Assembly: GCF_900114995.1 (NCBI RefSeq)
Contig: NZ_FOUX01000003.1
Span: 558,001-622,000, forward strand
From: Chitinophaga sp. YR627
GTDB taxonomy: Bacteria > Bacteroidota > Bacteroidia > Chitinophagales > Chitinophagaceae
Direction: 5' to 3'
DNA: 64,000 nt
Shown here: positions 41,563 through 49,674 of the stretch, in pieces
How positions within the stretch are numbered: position 1 is the first letter of the stretch
Layout of the letters: every line of letters starts with the position of its first letter
Notes under the pieces: generated by a model
Told to the model about the DNA's origin: nothing
Seen by the model: only the letters and a program-made list of their open reading frames with translations
The model's database searches: none
Position numbers and translations under genes: made by a program

Positions 41563-41952
41563 TTATGCTTTTTTCTCTTCAGCTTTCTTCTCCTTATTGT
41601 CTTTGTAACGTTTGTCAGGAGTACCATCTTTTTTCAGTGGTCCTTCCGGCTTTGCGTCTTTAGTGTCTTTGTTTTCTTTGAAACGTTTGTCAGGGGTACC
41701 ATCTTTTTTCATCGGGCCCTGTTGTTTACCATCTTTGTTTGCCTGATTGTCTTTAAAACGTTTGTCTGGTGTACCGTCTTTTTTCATTGGTCTGCCGGTA
41801 GTGTCCAGTGCTGGTTTGTTTGCTTTCTGACCTGGTTTTTCTGCTCTGTGCTCTGCTTTTGCTTTGTCCTTTGTGGTAGTTGCCGGAGTCTGAGCAACTG
41901 CAATGGTAGCACCCATTAAGAATGCTAATACACCTGTTACGATCTTTTTCAT
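41563..41952 (-). CDS. Secreted Lys-rich protein with three 25-residue repeats
   Basis: The ATG at 41952 (MKKIVTGVLAFLMGATIAVAQ) gives a clear signal peptide with cleavage after AVA; the open frame 51 codons upstream is not coding. The mature protein of about 109 residues is highly basic and hydrophilic. From residue 55 it holds three repeats with a period of exactly 25: PMKKDGTPDKRFKDN, PMKKDGTPDKRFKEN, PLKKDGTPDKRYKDN, each followed by a Lys/Asp linker. The KDGTPDKR unit also occurs in other Bacteroidota secreted proteins as far as I recall, without known function. It is probably disordered and periplasmic. Confidence 0.75.
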   Translation of the reverse strand: MKKIVTGVLAFLMGATIAVAQTPATTTKDKAKAEHRAEKPGQKANKPALDTTGRPMKKDGTPDKRFKDNQANKDGKQQGPMKKDGTPDKRFKENKDTKDAKPEGPLKKDGTPDKRYKDNKEKKAEEKKA

Positions 41953-42287
41953 CTTCAATGTTATGAATTTGAGTGAAAAATTAGGGAATTTTTTAATAAG
42001 TAGACACGTTGACCAATAATATTTATTCCCATGTATTAACGTAGTGATTTGCAGGTTTTTGAAACGTAGTTTCCGCAAGAGATTGCGTATTGATACGCTT
42101 GACAAACCCTTCTCTATGGTGTTACCTTTGTATCACCTGACAAAGTATAGTTAACCCCAAAAGTTTGATAACCCCATCACTTTATTGATGGTTAAAGAGT
42201 GTGAATGTTGAAGAAAGTACAATTCGATTGTCTGACTAACATACAACCCCCTTTATTGATTTCTGAGTCATCCGTTAACCTTAGATC

Positions 42288-42317
42288 AAAAAGGTCTCGC
42301 AACTGCGAGACCTTTTT
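42288..42317 (-). terminator. Terminator of ispG
   Basis: A 13-bp perfect stem, 42288-42300 with 42305-42317, loop AACT, core GGTCTCGC; on the minus strand it ends in five T just past the ispG stop. Confidence 0.92.
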
Positions 42318-42321
42318 CCTT

Positions 42322-44262
42322 TTAGTTAGTTTCCACCCACATACCGTTTTCCTTGATCAGGGAGATGAGTTCATCGACGGCGACTTCACTGTTGAGGCCT
42401 CGTTTTACTACTTCTTTGCCACGGTAGAGTGTGATCTTGCCTACACCGCTGCCGACATATCCGAAGTCGGCATCCGCCATTTCTCCGGGGCCGTTCACGA
42501 TACAACCCATGATAGCGATCTTAACGCCTTTGAGGTGGTTGGTGACAGCTCTGATCTTAGCCGTGGTTTCCTGGAGGTCAAACAGTGTACGACCGCAGGA
42601 AGGGCAGGAAATATATTCTGTCTTCGATATACGGGTCCGGGTGGCCTGTAAGATACCGAAGGCGATGTTGTTCAATAATGCTTGTCCGGGCGCCTGTATA
42701 CCGGTGGCTTCGCTTACCAGCCAGGTACCATCTCCGAATCCGTCCAGCAGCAATGCGCCTGTTTCGGTCGCATAATGTATCAGGTGTTCATCAGAAGAGG
42801 TAGCGTCCGCAAAACACTTCAGGATTACCGGTTGCTGGATCTGGCGGTCGAGCAGGGTCACGAAAGCGCGTCTTACTTCGGGCATGGCGTGCTCGTTGGA
42901 GGAGTGGAGACAGAGGACAATGGTATGATCATTGGCCATCTGTAACAGTAATGCCTCCGGCAGTGCCACACCGGTATTATGATCGATGAAGTTGATCATC
43001 GCAGACCTTTCAGTGGCAAGGAGGTATTCTTCCGCGGTGAACAGCGGCATGTACTTTTCCTTGTCTTCCGCATCTTTCCAGGTATCGTGTGGCACAATTA
43101 CTTTCAGGGTACCCGGTAAAGCGAAGGAGAGCAGTTCGCGGGAGAAGATATAATCCGCTGCTGCATCTGCGATATTCCATTTATCGGTATCTGCATTGTA
43201 ATTATAACCAACAGGCAGCAGGTGTGCAGGAGTGATATCGCTGTTGTTGCTGAAATCAGCGACAACAACGGGTACCTGTTTACCGCCGATATTATTTACC
43301 GCGATGCTTTCACGGCGTTTGTATTCGAAGGGGGAATAAGGCACCTGTTCAATTGCCGGGATAGGCGTATGATCAGCGCGGGAAGTGTAACGTTTCACCA
43401 GGTCGCGGCATACGGGCAGTTCAAATTCCGGGTCTTCCGTAAGGGATACCCGGATGGTGTCGCCGATACCGTCTTCCAGTAATGTACCGATACCCACGGC
43501 AGATTTGATACGGCCATCTTCACCGTCGCCTGCTTCTGTTACCCCCAGGTGCAGCGGGTAGCAATGACCCAGCTGGTCCTGCATGGTATGTACGAGCAGA
43601 CGGTAAGCCTGCACCATTACCTGCGGGTTGCTCGATTTCATGCTCAGGACGATATTCCTGTAGTTGAGATCTTCTGCAATGCGGAGGAATTCCATGGCGC
43701 TTTCCACCATTCCCATTGGCGTATCGCCATAGCGGCTCATGATACGGTCGCTGAGGGAACCATGGTTGGTACCGATACGCATAGCGGTGCCGTGTTCCTG
43801 GCATATTTTCACCAGTGGGGTGAATTGTTTGCGGATACGGTCTATTTCCTCTTCGTATTCGGCGTCAGTATATGTGAGTGTTTCGAACTTCTTTTTATCG
43901 ACGTAGTTGCCAGGATTGATACGCACTTTCTCCACGATGCGGGCGGCTATTTCAGCGGCATTGGGAGTGAAGTGGATATCAGCTACAAGGGGAGTAGTAT
44001 AACCTCTTTTGCGCAGCTCATTACGAATAGGCAGCAGGTTTTCCGCTTCCTTTTTGCTGGGGGCGGTAATACGTACCAGTTCAGCGCCCGCTTCGATACA
44101 GCGGATGGCCTGTTCAACAGTACCAAGGGTATTCATGGTATCTGTGGTGGTCATGGTCTGAATACGTATCGGATTATTATTTCCAATCAGCAGGTCTCCG
44201 ACCTTTACTTCCAAAGTGGCCAGCCTCTTATATTCTGTCAGTGAATTACTATATAGCTGCAT
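42322..44262 (-). CDS. ispG: 4-hydroxy-3-methylbut-2-enyl-diphosphate synthase, long form
   Basis: The ATG at 44262 (MQLYSNSLTEYKRLATLEVKVGDLLIG) is the likely start; eight codons upstream are open. The 646-residue enzyme performs the penultimate step of the MEP isoprenoid pathway using an Fe4S4 cluster. The N-terminal TIM barrel has PIRIQTMTTTDTMNT and LVADIHFTPNAAEIAA; the cluster Cys are in the C-terminal part (SCPSCGRTLFDLQ and IMGCIVNGPGEMADADFGYVG). Between them lies an insert of about 270 residues, as in plant, Chlamydia and Bacteroidota enzymes. E. coli IspG is 372 residues. A TACCTTTG box lies at 44291-44284. Confidence 0.95.
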   Translation of the reverse strand: MQLYSNSLTEYKRLATLEVKVGDLLIGNNNPIRIQTMTTTDTMNTLGTVEQAIRCIEAGAELVRITAPSKKEAENLLPIRNELRKRGYTTPLVADIHFTPNAAEIAARIVEKVRINPGNYVDKKKFETLTYTDAEYEEEIDRIRKQFTPLVKICQEHGTAMRIGTNHGSLSDRIMSRYGDTPMGMVESAMEFLRIAEDLNYRNIVLSMKSSNPQVMVQAYRLLVHTMQDQLGHCYPLHLGVTEAGDGEDGRIKSAVGIGTLLEDGIGDTIRVSLTEDPEFELPVCRDLVKRYTSRADHTPIPAIEQVPYSPFEYKRRESIAVNNIGGKQVPVVVADFSNNSDITPAHLLPVGYNYNADTDKWNIADAAADYIFSRELLSFALPGTLKVIVPHDTWKDAEDKEKYMPLFTAEEYLLATERSAMINFIDHNTGVALPEALLLQMANDHTIVLCLHSSNEHAMPEVRRAFVTLLDRQIQQPVILKCFADATSSDEHLIHYATETGALLLDGFGDGTWLVSEATGIQAPGQALLNNIAFGILQATRTRISKTEYISCPSCGRTLFDLQETTAKIRAVTNHLKGVKIAIMGCIVNGPGEMADADFGYVGSGVGKITLYRGKEVVKRGLNSEVAVDELISLIKENGMWVETN

Positions 44263-44313
44263 AAAACAATTCCAAATATGAGGCAAAGGTAATGAATAGA
44301 ATGGCGAAGCAGA

Positions 44314-45072
44314 TCACCAGTCTTTATCAACAGGAACAACCTGGCCTTTAGCCTTTTTCATTTTGTCCTGGAGTTTATTTTCTTCCTGTCCCAGCGCCTG
44401 TAATAAACGTTCAGCTTCCTGCTTATTCATTTTGCTTGGCTGTGGTTCAGGCTTCTGGTCCTGCTGTTCTTTATTTTTATCCTTGTTTTCTTTGTCTTTA
44501 TTCTCGTCCTGCTTGTTCTTCTGCTGATCTTTGTTTTGCTGATCCTTATTCTGCTGGTCCTGTTTCTTGTCTTTATTCTTATCCTTGTTGTCTTTCTTGT
44601 CTTTGTTATCTCCGCCGCCGCCATTCTGTTTCTTCAGCATCGTCTGTGCATAGGCCAGGTTATAGCGGGCCTGTTCGTCAGCGGGGTTCAGTTTCAGGGC
44701 TTCTTTGTAGGCCTTGATGCTTTCTTCCCATTTTTTACCTTCCATGAAGGTATTACCGATGTTATAGCTGGCGTCGGCTTTGCCTTCACGGTTAGGCGCT
44801 ATCTTGAAGCTATTCGCATACTGGGAACGGGCGTCGTCGTAACGCTTTTGTTCATACAGGGAGTTTCCCAGGTTATAGCGGCCTTCCACAGATTGCTGGT
44901 TGACTTCCAGTGCTTTTTTATAGTTCGCTTCTGCGTCGGTGTATTGTTTGTTCTTATACAGGTCGTTGCCCTTACGGATATATTTATTACCTGTCTGGGC
45001 AAAGGAATGCTGGCAGAGGCAGAGCAACAGCCCGGCCATGAGCGCCTGGTATGTTAGTGTGCGTTTTGTCAT
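44314..45072 (-). CDS. TPR-repeat protein, BatC-like
   Basis: A 252-residue exported protein: signal MTKRTLTYQALMAGLLLCLCQHSFAQ. It is followed by four TPR units (RKGNDLYKNKQYTDAEANYKKALEVN; GRYNLGNSLYEQKRYDDARSQYANSFKI; ASYNIGNTFMEGKKWEESIKAYKEALKLNP; ARYNLAYAQ). A long Lys/Asp/Gln-rich run (residues about 160-215) precedes a helical end. In Bacteroidota, BatC follows BatA/BatB VWA proteins in the aerotolerance operon. Its start overlaps the stop of the VWA gene by four bases, implying translational coupling. Function in envelope stress is a family-level inference; BatA, BatD, BatE and the MoxR ATPase are not in the window. Confidence 0.85.
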   Translation of the reverse strand: MTKRTLTYQALMAGLLLCLCQHSFAQTGNKYIRKGNDLYKNKQYTDAEANYKKALEVNQQSVEGRYNLGNSLYEQKRYDDARSQYANSFKIAPNREGKADASYNIGNTFMEGKKWEESIKAYKEALKLNPADEQARYNLAYAQTMLKKQNGGGGDNKDKKDNKDKNKDKKQDQQNKDQQNKDQQKNKQDENKDKENKDKNKEQQDQKPEPQPSKMNKQEAERLLQALGQEENKLQDKMKKAKGQVVPVDKDW

Positions 45073-46106
45073 GGTTTTTCTGTAGCGGTAACAACAACGT
45101 CAGCGCGTTTGCTGCGTCTGATTTCAGGAATAAAGAATTCAGCGACGAGCAGTATCAGGCTGATGGCCAGGAAATACTGGAAGTAGCTGTTATAGTCTGT
45201 AAAGATGTTTTCTCCGAACTCTTTCTGCTCCATGCTATCGATCTTCTGTGTCAGGGAGTTGACAACTTCTTCGGTATTATTGTCCAGGTGTTCGTAAATG
45301 CCTTTGCCGGCAGCTGCGATGGACTTCAATGCTTCTTCGTTCAGTTTGGAAATAACGATATTTCCTTCTTTATCTTTTTTGTTAGTACCTGTTTCAGGGT
45401 CTGGCAGTGGTGATCCGGTTGGGGAACCGATACCGATGGTATTGATGACCACACCGTCTTCGAAGGCAGCACGTGCTTTTGAGATAGCGGCTTCGTCATG
45501 GTCTTCACCGTCAGAGATAATGATCAGGGACTTATGTTTTCTTTCTTTCTTATTGAAAGCGTCATTGGCTACCTGTATGGCCTGACCGATAGCGGTACCC
45601 TGGGTAGGGATCATATCGGGACTTACGGTTGTCAGGTACATTTTAGCGGCGGAGTAGTCGATGGTCAGGGGCATCTGCAGGTAAGCATTGCCTGCAAATA
45701 CGACCAGTCCGACACGGTCATTATCCAGTTTATCGGCCAGCTTGGATATAAGCTGTTTGGCCCTGGTAAGACGGTCAGGTTTTACGTCGCCTGCCAGCAT
45801 ACTTTTACTCACGTCGAGTGCGATCACAACATCCACGCCTTTACGGGTGATCTTTTCCATACGGCTGCCTTTCTGGAGGTTTGCCAGTCCGATAGCACCA
45901 AAGAGGAAGGCGATAAAGATCAGGAGGAAGCGGAAAGTGAACCGTCGACGGGAATAACCGGTGAATAATTTCTCTACAAGAACAGGGTCACCGAGTTTAC
46001 GAATAGAACGTCGTTTCCACCAGGATATACTGAGGAATGCAAGTTGCAATACCAGCAGCAATACCAGTGCCCATAAATATTCGCTGTGTTGAAAACGTAA
46101 CATCAT
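45069..46106 (-). CDS. VWA-domain membrane protein, BatB-like
   Basis: A 345-residue membrane protein. An N-terminal pair of helices (YLWALVLLLVLQLAFLSISWW and RFLLIFIAFLFGAIGLAN) is followed by a von Willebrand A domain with the MIDAS motif ALDVSKSM (DxSxS), the later Thr of GTAIGQAI and the Asp of IISDGEDHDEA. A C-terminal helix (YFQYFLAISLILLVAEFFIPEIRRSK) anchors it again. This is the plan of BatA/BatB aerotolerance proteins, with the VWA domain in the periplasm. The BatC-like gene overlaps its end. It is the first gene of this unit; the 560 bases upstream hold no gene. Confidence 0.87.
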   Translation of the reverse strand: MMLRFQHSEYLWALVLLLVLQLAFLSISWWKRRSIRKLGDPVLVEKLFTGYSRRRFTFRFLLIFIAFLFGAIGLANLQKGSRMEKITRKGVDVVIALDVSKSMLAGDVKPDRLTRAKQLISKLADKLDNDRVGLVVFAGNAYLQMPLTIDYSAAKMYLTTVSPDMIPTQGTAIGQAIQVANDAFNKKERKHKSLIIISDGEDHDEAAISKARAAFEDGVVINTIGIGSPTGSPLPDPETGTNKKDKEGNIVISKLNEEALKSIAAAGKGIYEHLDNNTEEVVNSLTQKIDSMEQKEFGENIFTDYNSYFQYFLAISLILLVAEFFIPEIRRSKRADVVVTATEKP

Positions 46107-46235
46107 TCAATAAAGATTTCTGGCGACGGTATGATAGAAAACCGGCCACAAGGATCAAATATAATTTTTTTAGTACGTTTTATGCCATTTACAGGAATGG
46201 ATTTAGGAGTTTTTTAACGCAGAGGAGGGAAAAGA

Positions 46236-46270
46236 AATTAGGAATCAGGAATTACGAATTAGGAATTGAG
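46236..46270 (+). repeat. Single array of AATTAGG-type heptads
   Basis: AATTAGG, AATCAGG, AATTACG, AATTAGG, AATTGAG in register. No inverted partner is nearby, unlike the arrays at 7908 and 25211. Confidence 0.75.
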
Positions 46271-46522
46271 CCTTTTCAGAAGGCTGAAAAGGAGCATTTT
46301 GAGGTGAATGATGGTAATGGTCAGGTTATTAGATGTATCGGGTTGTCAGGTAGTTAAGGCGGTGAGGACGTGGACTTGATGCACTTATATGAAGTATTAC
46401 TACTCAATATAGTAAAGGGTTTAGCTGTTTTTAATTGACGTAGGTAAGTGTTTGTATTTTCCCCTGGCTTGCAAGAGTTTATGATATTTGACTAAGGCAA
46501 GTATGTACATGAGGCATAAAAA

Positions 46523-46563
46523 GACCATAGTCTGGCAGGAAGATGACCTGTTCAACTATGGTC
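46523..46563. other. Symmetric hairpin of unknown role
   Basis: GACCATAG (46523-46530) pairs with CTATGGTC (46556-46563); inside, CAGG and CCTG form a second stem separated by a symmetric five-base internal loop. No T-run, so not an obvious terminator. Confidence 0.45.
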
Positions 46564-46669
46564 CTGTTTATCAATAGCTGAGGTCCCGATAAAGGGAGAC
46601 CCGCGGTTTATTATTTCTTCAGCATTTTCCCCTTCGGGGAGATGAGACGCAATTGTTTGACAAAAGCAT

Positions 46670-47473
46670 CTATTTCATTCCTTTGAAGTATCCGGCGTCT
46701 GCCAGGATGTTTCTGAGGATATTCATACGTACGGTACGCATATCCAGGGATTTGTTTTCCGTTTCTATATTCAGCACGAAGAAGCTCGGGTGGCCATTTT
46801 CTTCAATCCAGCCGGTGATCCAGCCGATTGTTTTAGGTCCGGAGAAGCCCATGCCTGTTTTATAGCTCAGTTCGTATTCCGGTTTTTTCTCCATGAGCAT
46901 AACTTGTCTGACGTTCTGCATGGTCACTTTATGGAAAGGCAGCTGGTCGAAATACAGTTTCTTGATGAAGCCAAGTTCTTCATCCGGAGAAATCTGTAAG
47001 GAGTTGTCCAGCCAGAAGGTGTCGATTTTGCTGATCTTCATATTACCATACTTAATGGTATCCAGCCAGTGTTGCATAACTGGTTTGGTAATGCGGCGGG
47101 CCACTTCCTGGAAATAGGGAACAGCTGATACGCGGAAGGCCTGTTGCATGCTCAGGTCACGGTTCCATTCCGGCATATCGCGGGTTACGCCATCCCATGG
47201 AATAACGTAAGAGGTATCTTTGATAACACCTGTTTCCAGGCCGACGAGGGAGTTAAAGATCTTAAAGGTAGAGGCAGGCAGGAAGCGTTGCTGGGAACGT
47301 TCCAGGTTATATACCTTAAAGGTTCCCTGGCTGTTGTTGAACAGCATAAAACATCCTTCCACCTTGTATTCGGCGAAGTATTTTTCCCAGTTCTTTTCGT
47401 TCTCCACGTTATTCGGTGCGCAGGCATTGGCCAAGAAGGCTATCAGCAGGAGTATCCAGCCAGTCTGTTTCAT
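46670..47473 (-). CDS. Class D (OXA-type) beta-lactamase, lipoprotein form
   Basis: A 267-residue serine beta-lactamase with all class D motifs. These are PASTFKIFNS with the nucleophile Ser and the Lys that becomes carbamylated (STFK), SAV (the SxV motif) in RVSAVPYFQEVAR, KYGN (YGN), FWLDNSL with the Trp that shields the carbamate, and KTGMG (KTG). The signal MKQTGWILLLIAFLANAC ends in a lipobox, so the enzyme is probably membrane-tethered in the periplasm. It is expected to hydrolyse penicillins; activity on carbapenems cannot be judged. A TACTTTTG box at 47504-47497 may be its -7 element. No mobile-element genes flank it, so it looks intrinsic. Confidence 0.93.
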   Translation of the reverse strand: MKQTGWILLLIAFLANACAPNNVENEKNWEKYFAEYKVEGCFMLFNNSQGTFKVYNLERSQQRFLPASTFKIFNSLVGLETGVIKDTSYVIPWDGVTRDMPEWNRDLSMQQAFRVSAVPYFQEVARRITKPVMQHWLDTIKYGNMKISKIDTFWLDNSLQISPDEELGFIKKLYFDQLPFHKVTMQNVRQVMLMEKKPEYELSYKTGMGFSGPKTIGWITGWIEENGHPSFFVLNIETENKSLDMRTVRMNILRNILADAGYFKGMK

Positions 47474-47531
47474 TATGCATTCTTTGTTTAGTGCTGCAAA
47501 AGTAGATATTTAGTGGTACAGCACGAAATGA

Positions 47532-47559
47532 CAAAAGGATGCCATATGGCATCCTTTTG
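47532..47559. terminator. Perfect 28-bp palindrome downstream of kbl
   Basis: CAAAAGGATGCCAT (47532-47545) is followed at once by its exact reverse complement, with no loop. Ends in TTTTG on both strands. Most likely the kbl terminator; it also sits just upstream of the beta-lactamase promoter region. Confidence 0.6.
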
Positions 47560-47579
47560 CAGATCTTATATATAAGCAG

Positions 47580-48767
47580 TTATTTAATTACGCCTAATTC
47601 TTTACCAACCTTGGTGAAAGCGGTGATGGCCTTGTCCAGGTGAGCTTGTTCGTGAGCGGCACTGAGCTGTACGCGGATACGCGCCTGGCCTTTTGCTACA
47701 ACCGGGAAGAAGAAGCCGATCACGTAGATACCTTCTTTCAGCAGTTTGTCGGCAAATTGCTGACTGAGTACTGCATCATACAGCATTACGGGAACGATCG
47801 GGTGATCGCCGGGTTTGATATCGAAACCGGCTTCCGTCATTTTGGTACGGAAGTAACGGGTATTGTATTCCAGTTTATCGCGCAGGGCGGTAGTTGCGCT
47901 CAGCATATCCAGTACGGAGATAGATGCGCCTACGATGCTTGGTGCAACGGAGTTGGAGAACAGATATGGACGGCTACGCTGACGCAGCATGTCGATGATC
48001 TCTTTTTTACCGCTGGTGAAACCGCCGGATGCACCACCCAAAGCTTTACCCAGGGTGCCGGTGATGATATCGATACGGCCCATTACGTTACGGTATTCAT
48101 GGGTACCGCGACCGGTTTTACCCAGGAAGCCGGAAGAATGGCTTTCGTCGATCATAACGATAGCGTCGTATTTGTCCGCCAGGTCGCAGATCTTATCCAG
48201 CTGGGCAATGGTACCGTCCATGCTGAAGGAGCCGTCGGTAACAATGATGCGGCTGCGCAGGTGAGCGGATTCCTGGAGTTTTGCTTCCAGGTCAGCCATA
48301 TTATTATGCTCATAACGGTAACGCTGTGCTTTACAAAGGCGTACACCATCAATAATAGAGGCATGGTTCAGGGCGTCGGAGATGATGGCATCTTCTTCAT
48401 TGAACAGTGGTTCAAATACACCACCATTTGCGTCGAACGCTGCTGCGTAGAGGATGGTATCTTCTGTACCGAGGAAGGAAGCCAGTTTCTGCTCCAGTTC
48501 ACGGTGAATATCCTGCGTACCGCAGATAAAGCGTACACTGCTCATACCATATCCGTGAGTATCAATGGCTTCTTTGGCAGCCTTTACCACATCGGGGTGG
48601 CTGGAAAGACCCAGGTAGTTATTAGCACAGAAGTTAACAACGGTATTGCCGCCTACCTGAATTTCGGCGCCTTGTTCTGAAGTGATAACTCGCTCATTCT
48701 TGAAAAGGCCGGCTGTGCGTATGTCATCCAGCTCCTTTTGGATACGGGTAATGAATTTCTGATTCAT
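47580..48767 (-). CDS. kbl: Glycine C-acetyltransferase (2-amino-3-ketobutyrate CoA ligase)
   Basis: A 395-residue PLP enzyme of the alpha-oxoamine synthase family, which cleaves 2-amino-3-ketobutyrate with CoA to glycine and acetyl-CoA in threonine breakdown. It shows NFCANNYLGLSSHPDVV, HGYGMSSVRFICGTQDIHRELEQKLASFLGTED, DALNHASIIDGVRLCKA, IDESHSSGFLGKTGRGTHEY and the PLP-Lys motif GTLGKALGGASGG. Length equals E. coli Kbl (398). SPT and BioF relatives were considered, but RFICGTQDIHRELE and the length favour Kbl. The usual partner tdh is not in the window. A TAACTTTG box lies at 48800-48793 on the minus strand. Confidence 0.93.
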   Translation of the reverse strand: MNQKFITRIQKELDDIRTAGLFKNERVITSEQGAEIQVGGNTVVNFCANNYLGLSSHPDVVKAAKEAIDTHGYGMSSVRFICGTQDIHRELEQKLASFLGTEDTILYAAAFDANGGVFEPLFNEEDAIISDALNHASIIDGVRLCKAQRYRYEHNNMADLEAKLQESAHLRSRIIVTDGSFSMDGTIAQLDKICDLADKYDAIVMIDESHSSGFLGKTGRGTHEYRNVMGRIDIITGTLGKALGGASGGFTSGKKEIIDMLRQRSRPYLFSNSVAPSIVGASISVLDMLSATTALRDKLEYNTRYFRTKMTEAGFDIKPGDHPIVPVMLYDAVLSQQFADKLLKEGIYVIGFFFPVVAKGQARIRVQLSAAHEQAHLDKAITAFTKVGKELGVIK

Positions 48768-49138
48768 AAATAGCAGATTTTTGTAACCTGGTCAAAGTTA
48801 TAGGATTAAATGTATTACGAATCCCGCAGCTATATGGACATTTGTCACGGAGCACCAAAAAGTTTGACGGGGTTGTAACATTTGGGGACTGCTCTGCGTC
48901 ATAGTAATGTCTGCCCCTTGTTCCCCCAACAGGACACATCCTGAAAGGGGGGCTGGCCGAAGGTTGAATTTCCGCGCTATTGAAAAGGATGGCTGAGGCT
49001 ATGCGGGAACTCTCCATCCGGAGTAGCAGGGTTGACAGAACTGTAACGTACAGGTAAATAGTGTGTTAGAAGTGAGGAAGAGCGATAGCGCGTATTAATA
49101 ATTGTCGGACATTAGCACTAAAATCCCGCAACACCCGG
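48768..49138. other. Divergent spacer between kbl and the second sigma gene
   Basis: No coding ORF or RNA gene was recognised. TAACTTTG on the minus strand (48800-48793) is a -7 candidate for kbl. The middle is G/C-rich around 48940-48960 without a clear terminator. Confidence 0.35.
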
Positions 49139-49624
49139 ATGACGGAAAAGGAGTATAATCAATGCGTGGATCTGTACGCGGACAATCTCTTCCGGTTTAT
49201 TGTTAAAAATTTAGACCATACTGAGGATGCCAGAGATGTTGTACAGAATGCGTTTGAAATATTGTGGAAGCACTGTAAAGATGTGCCTTTTGAGAAAGGC
49301 AAGTCATACCTTTTTACTGTAGCGTACCACAATATGATCGACCATGTCCGTAAAGTGAAGCGCATCTCCCTGGTAGACGAGTTCAAAGAGGAAACGAAGA
49401 TCTCAGAGCAGCGGATCCATGATGCGAAGAAGGTACTGGAGAAGGCGCTGGATCGTTTGACGGATGTACAGCGTTCACTGATATTATTAAAAGACTATGA
49501 AGGGTACAGTTATGAAGAGATCGGAGATATCATGAAACTGAATCCTTCACAGGTGAAAGTTTACCTGCATCGCGCCCGCTTACATCTGAAGCAGTACCTG
49601 GTCAAAATGGAAAATGTGATCTAG
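49139..49624 (+). CDS. ECF-type RNA polymerase sigma factor
   Basis: A 161-residue ECF sigma factor. Region 2: YNQCVDLYADNLFRFIVKNLDHTEDARDVVQNAFEILWKHCKDVPFEKGKSYLFTVAYHNMIDHVRK. Region 4: LDRLTDVQRSLILLKDYEGYSYEEIGDIMKLNPSQVKVYLHRARLHLKQYL, with a canonical helix-turn-helix. Unlike the factor at 38256 it uses ATG. The following gene encodes a membrane protein with anti-sigma features after a 50-base gap, and then a barrel and lipoprotein, suggesting an envelope-stress or surface-sensing regulon. Confidence 0.93.
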   Translation: MTEKEYNQCVDLYADNLFRFIVKNLDHTEDARDVVQNAFEILWKHCKDVPFEKGKSYLFTVAYHNMIDHVRKVKRISLVDEFKEETKISEQRIHDAKKVLEKALDRLTDVQRSLILLKDYEGYSYEEIGDIMKLNPSQVKVYLHRARLHLKQYLVKMENVI

Positions 49625-49674
49625 TACAGATCTGGAGAATCGAGTAATATTGCATAATAATTATATGTCTTGAT

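Larger units (their letters stand above)
46107..46669. other. Gene-free region with repeat and hairpin
   Basis: No ORF with coding character was seen. It holds five AATTAGG-type heptads (46236-46270), a symmetric hairpin at 46523-46563, and a small CCCC-TTC-GGGG hairpin near 46627-46637 past the beta-lactamase stop, which may aid termination. Confidence 0.45.

Noticed and set aside
41953..42105. N-terminal extension of the repeat protein
   Set aside because: The signal peptide begins at the internal ATG 41952; the upstream part is basic and unrelated.
47640..48680. 346-residue plus-strand ORF
   Set aside because: Antisense to kbl; no recognisable domain and a Cys/Phe-rich composition typical of shadows.
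48724..49017. 97-residue minus-strand ORF upstream of kbl
   Set aside because: It overlaps the kbl start and promoter in another frame and has no family features.
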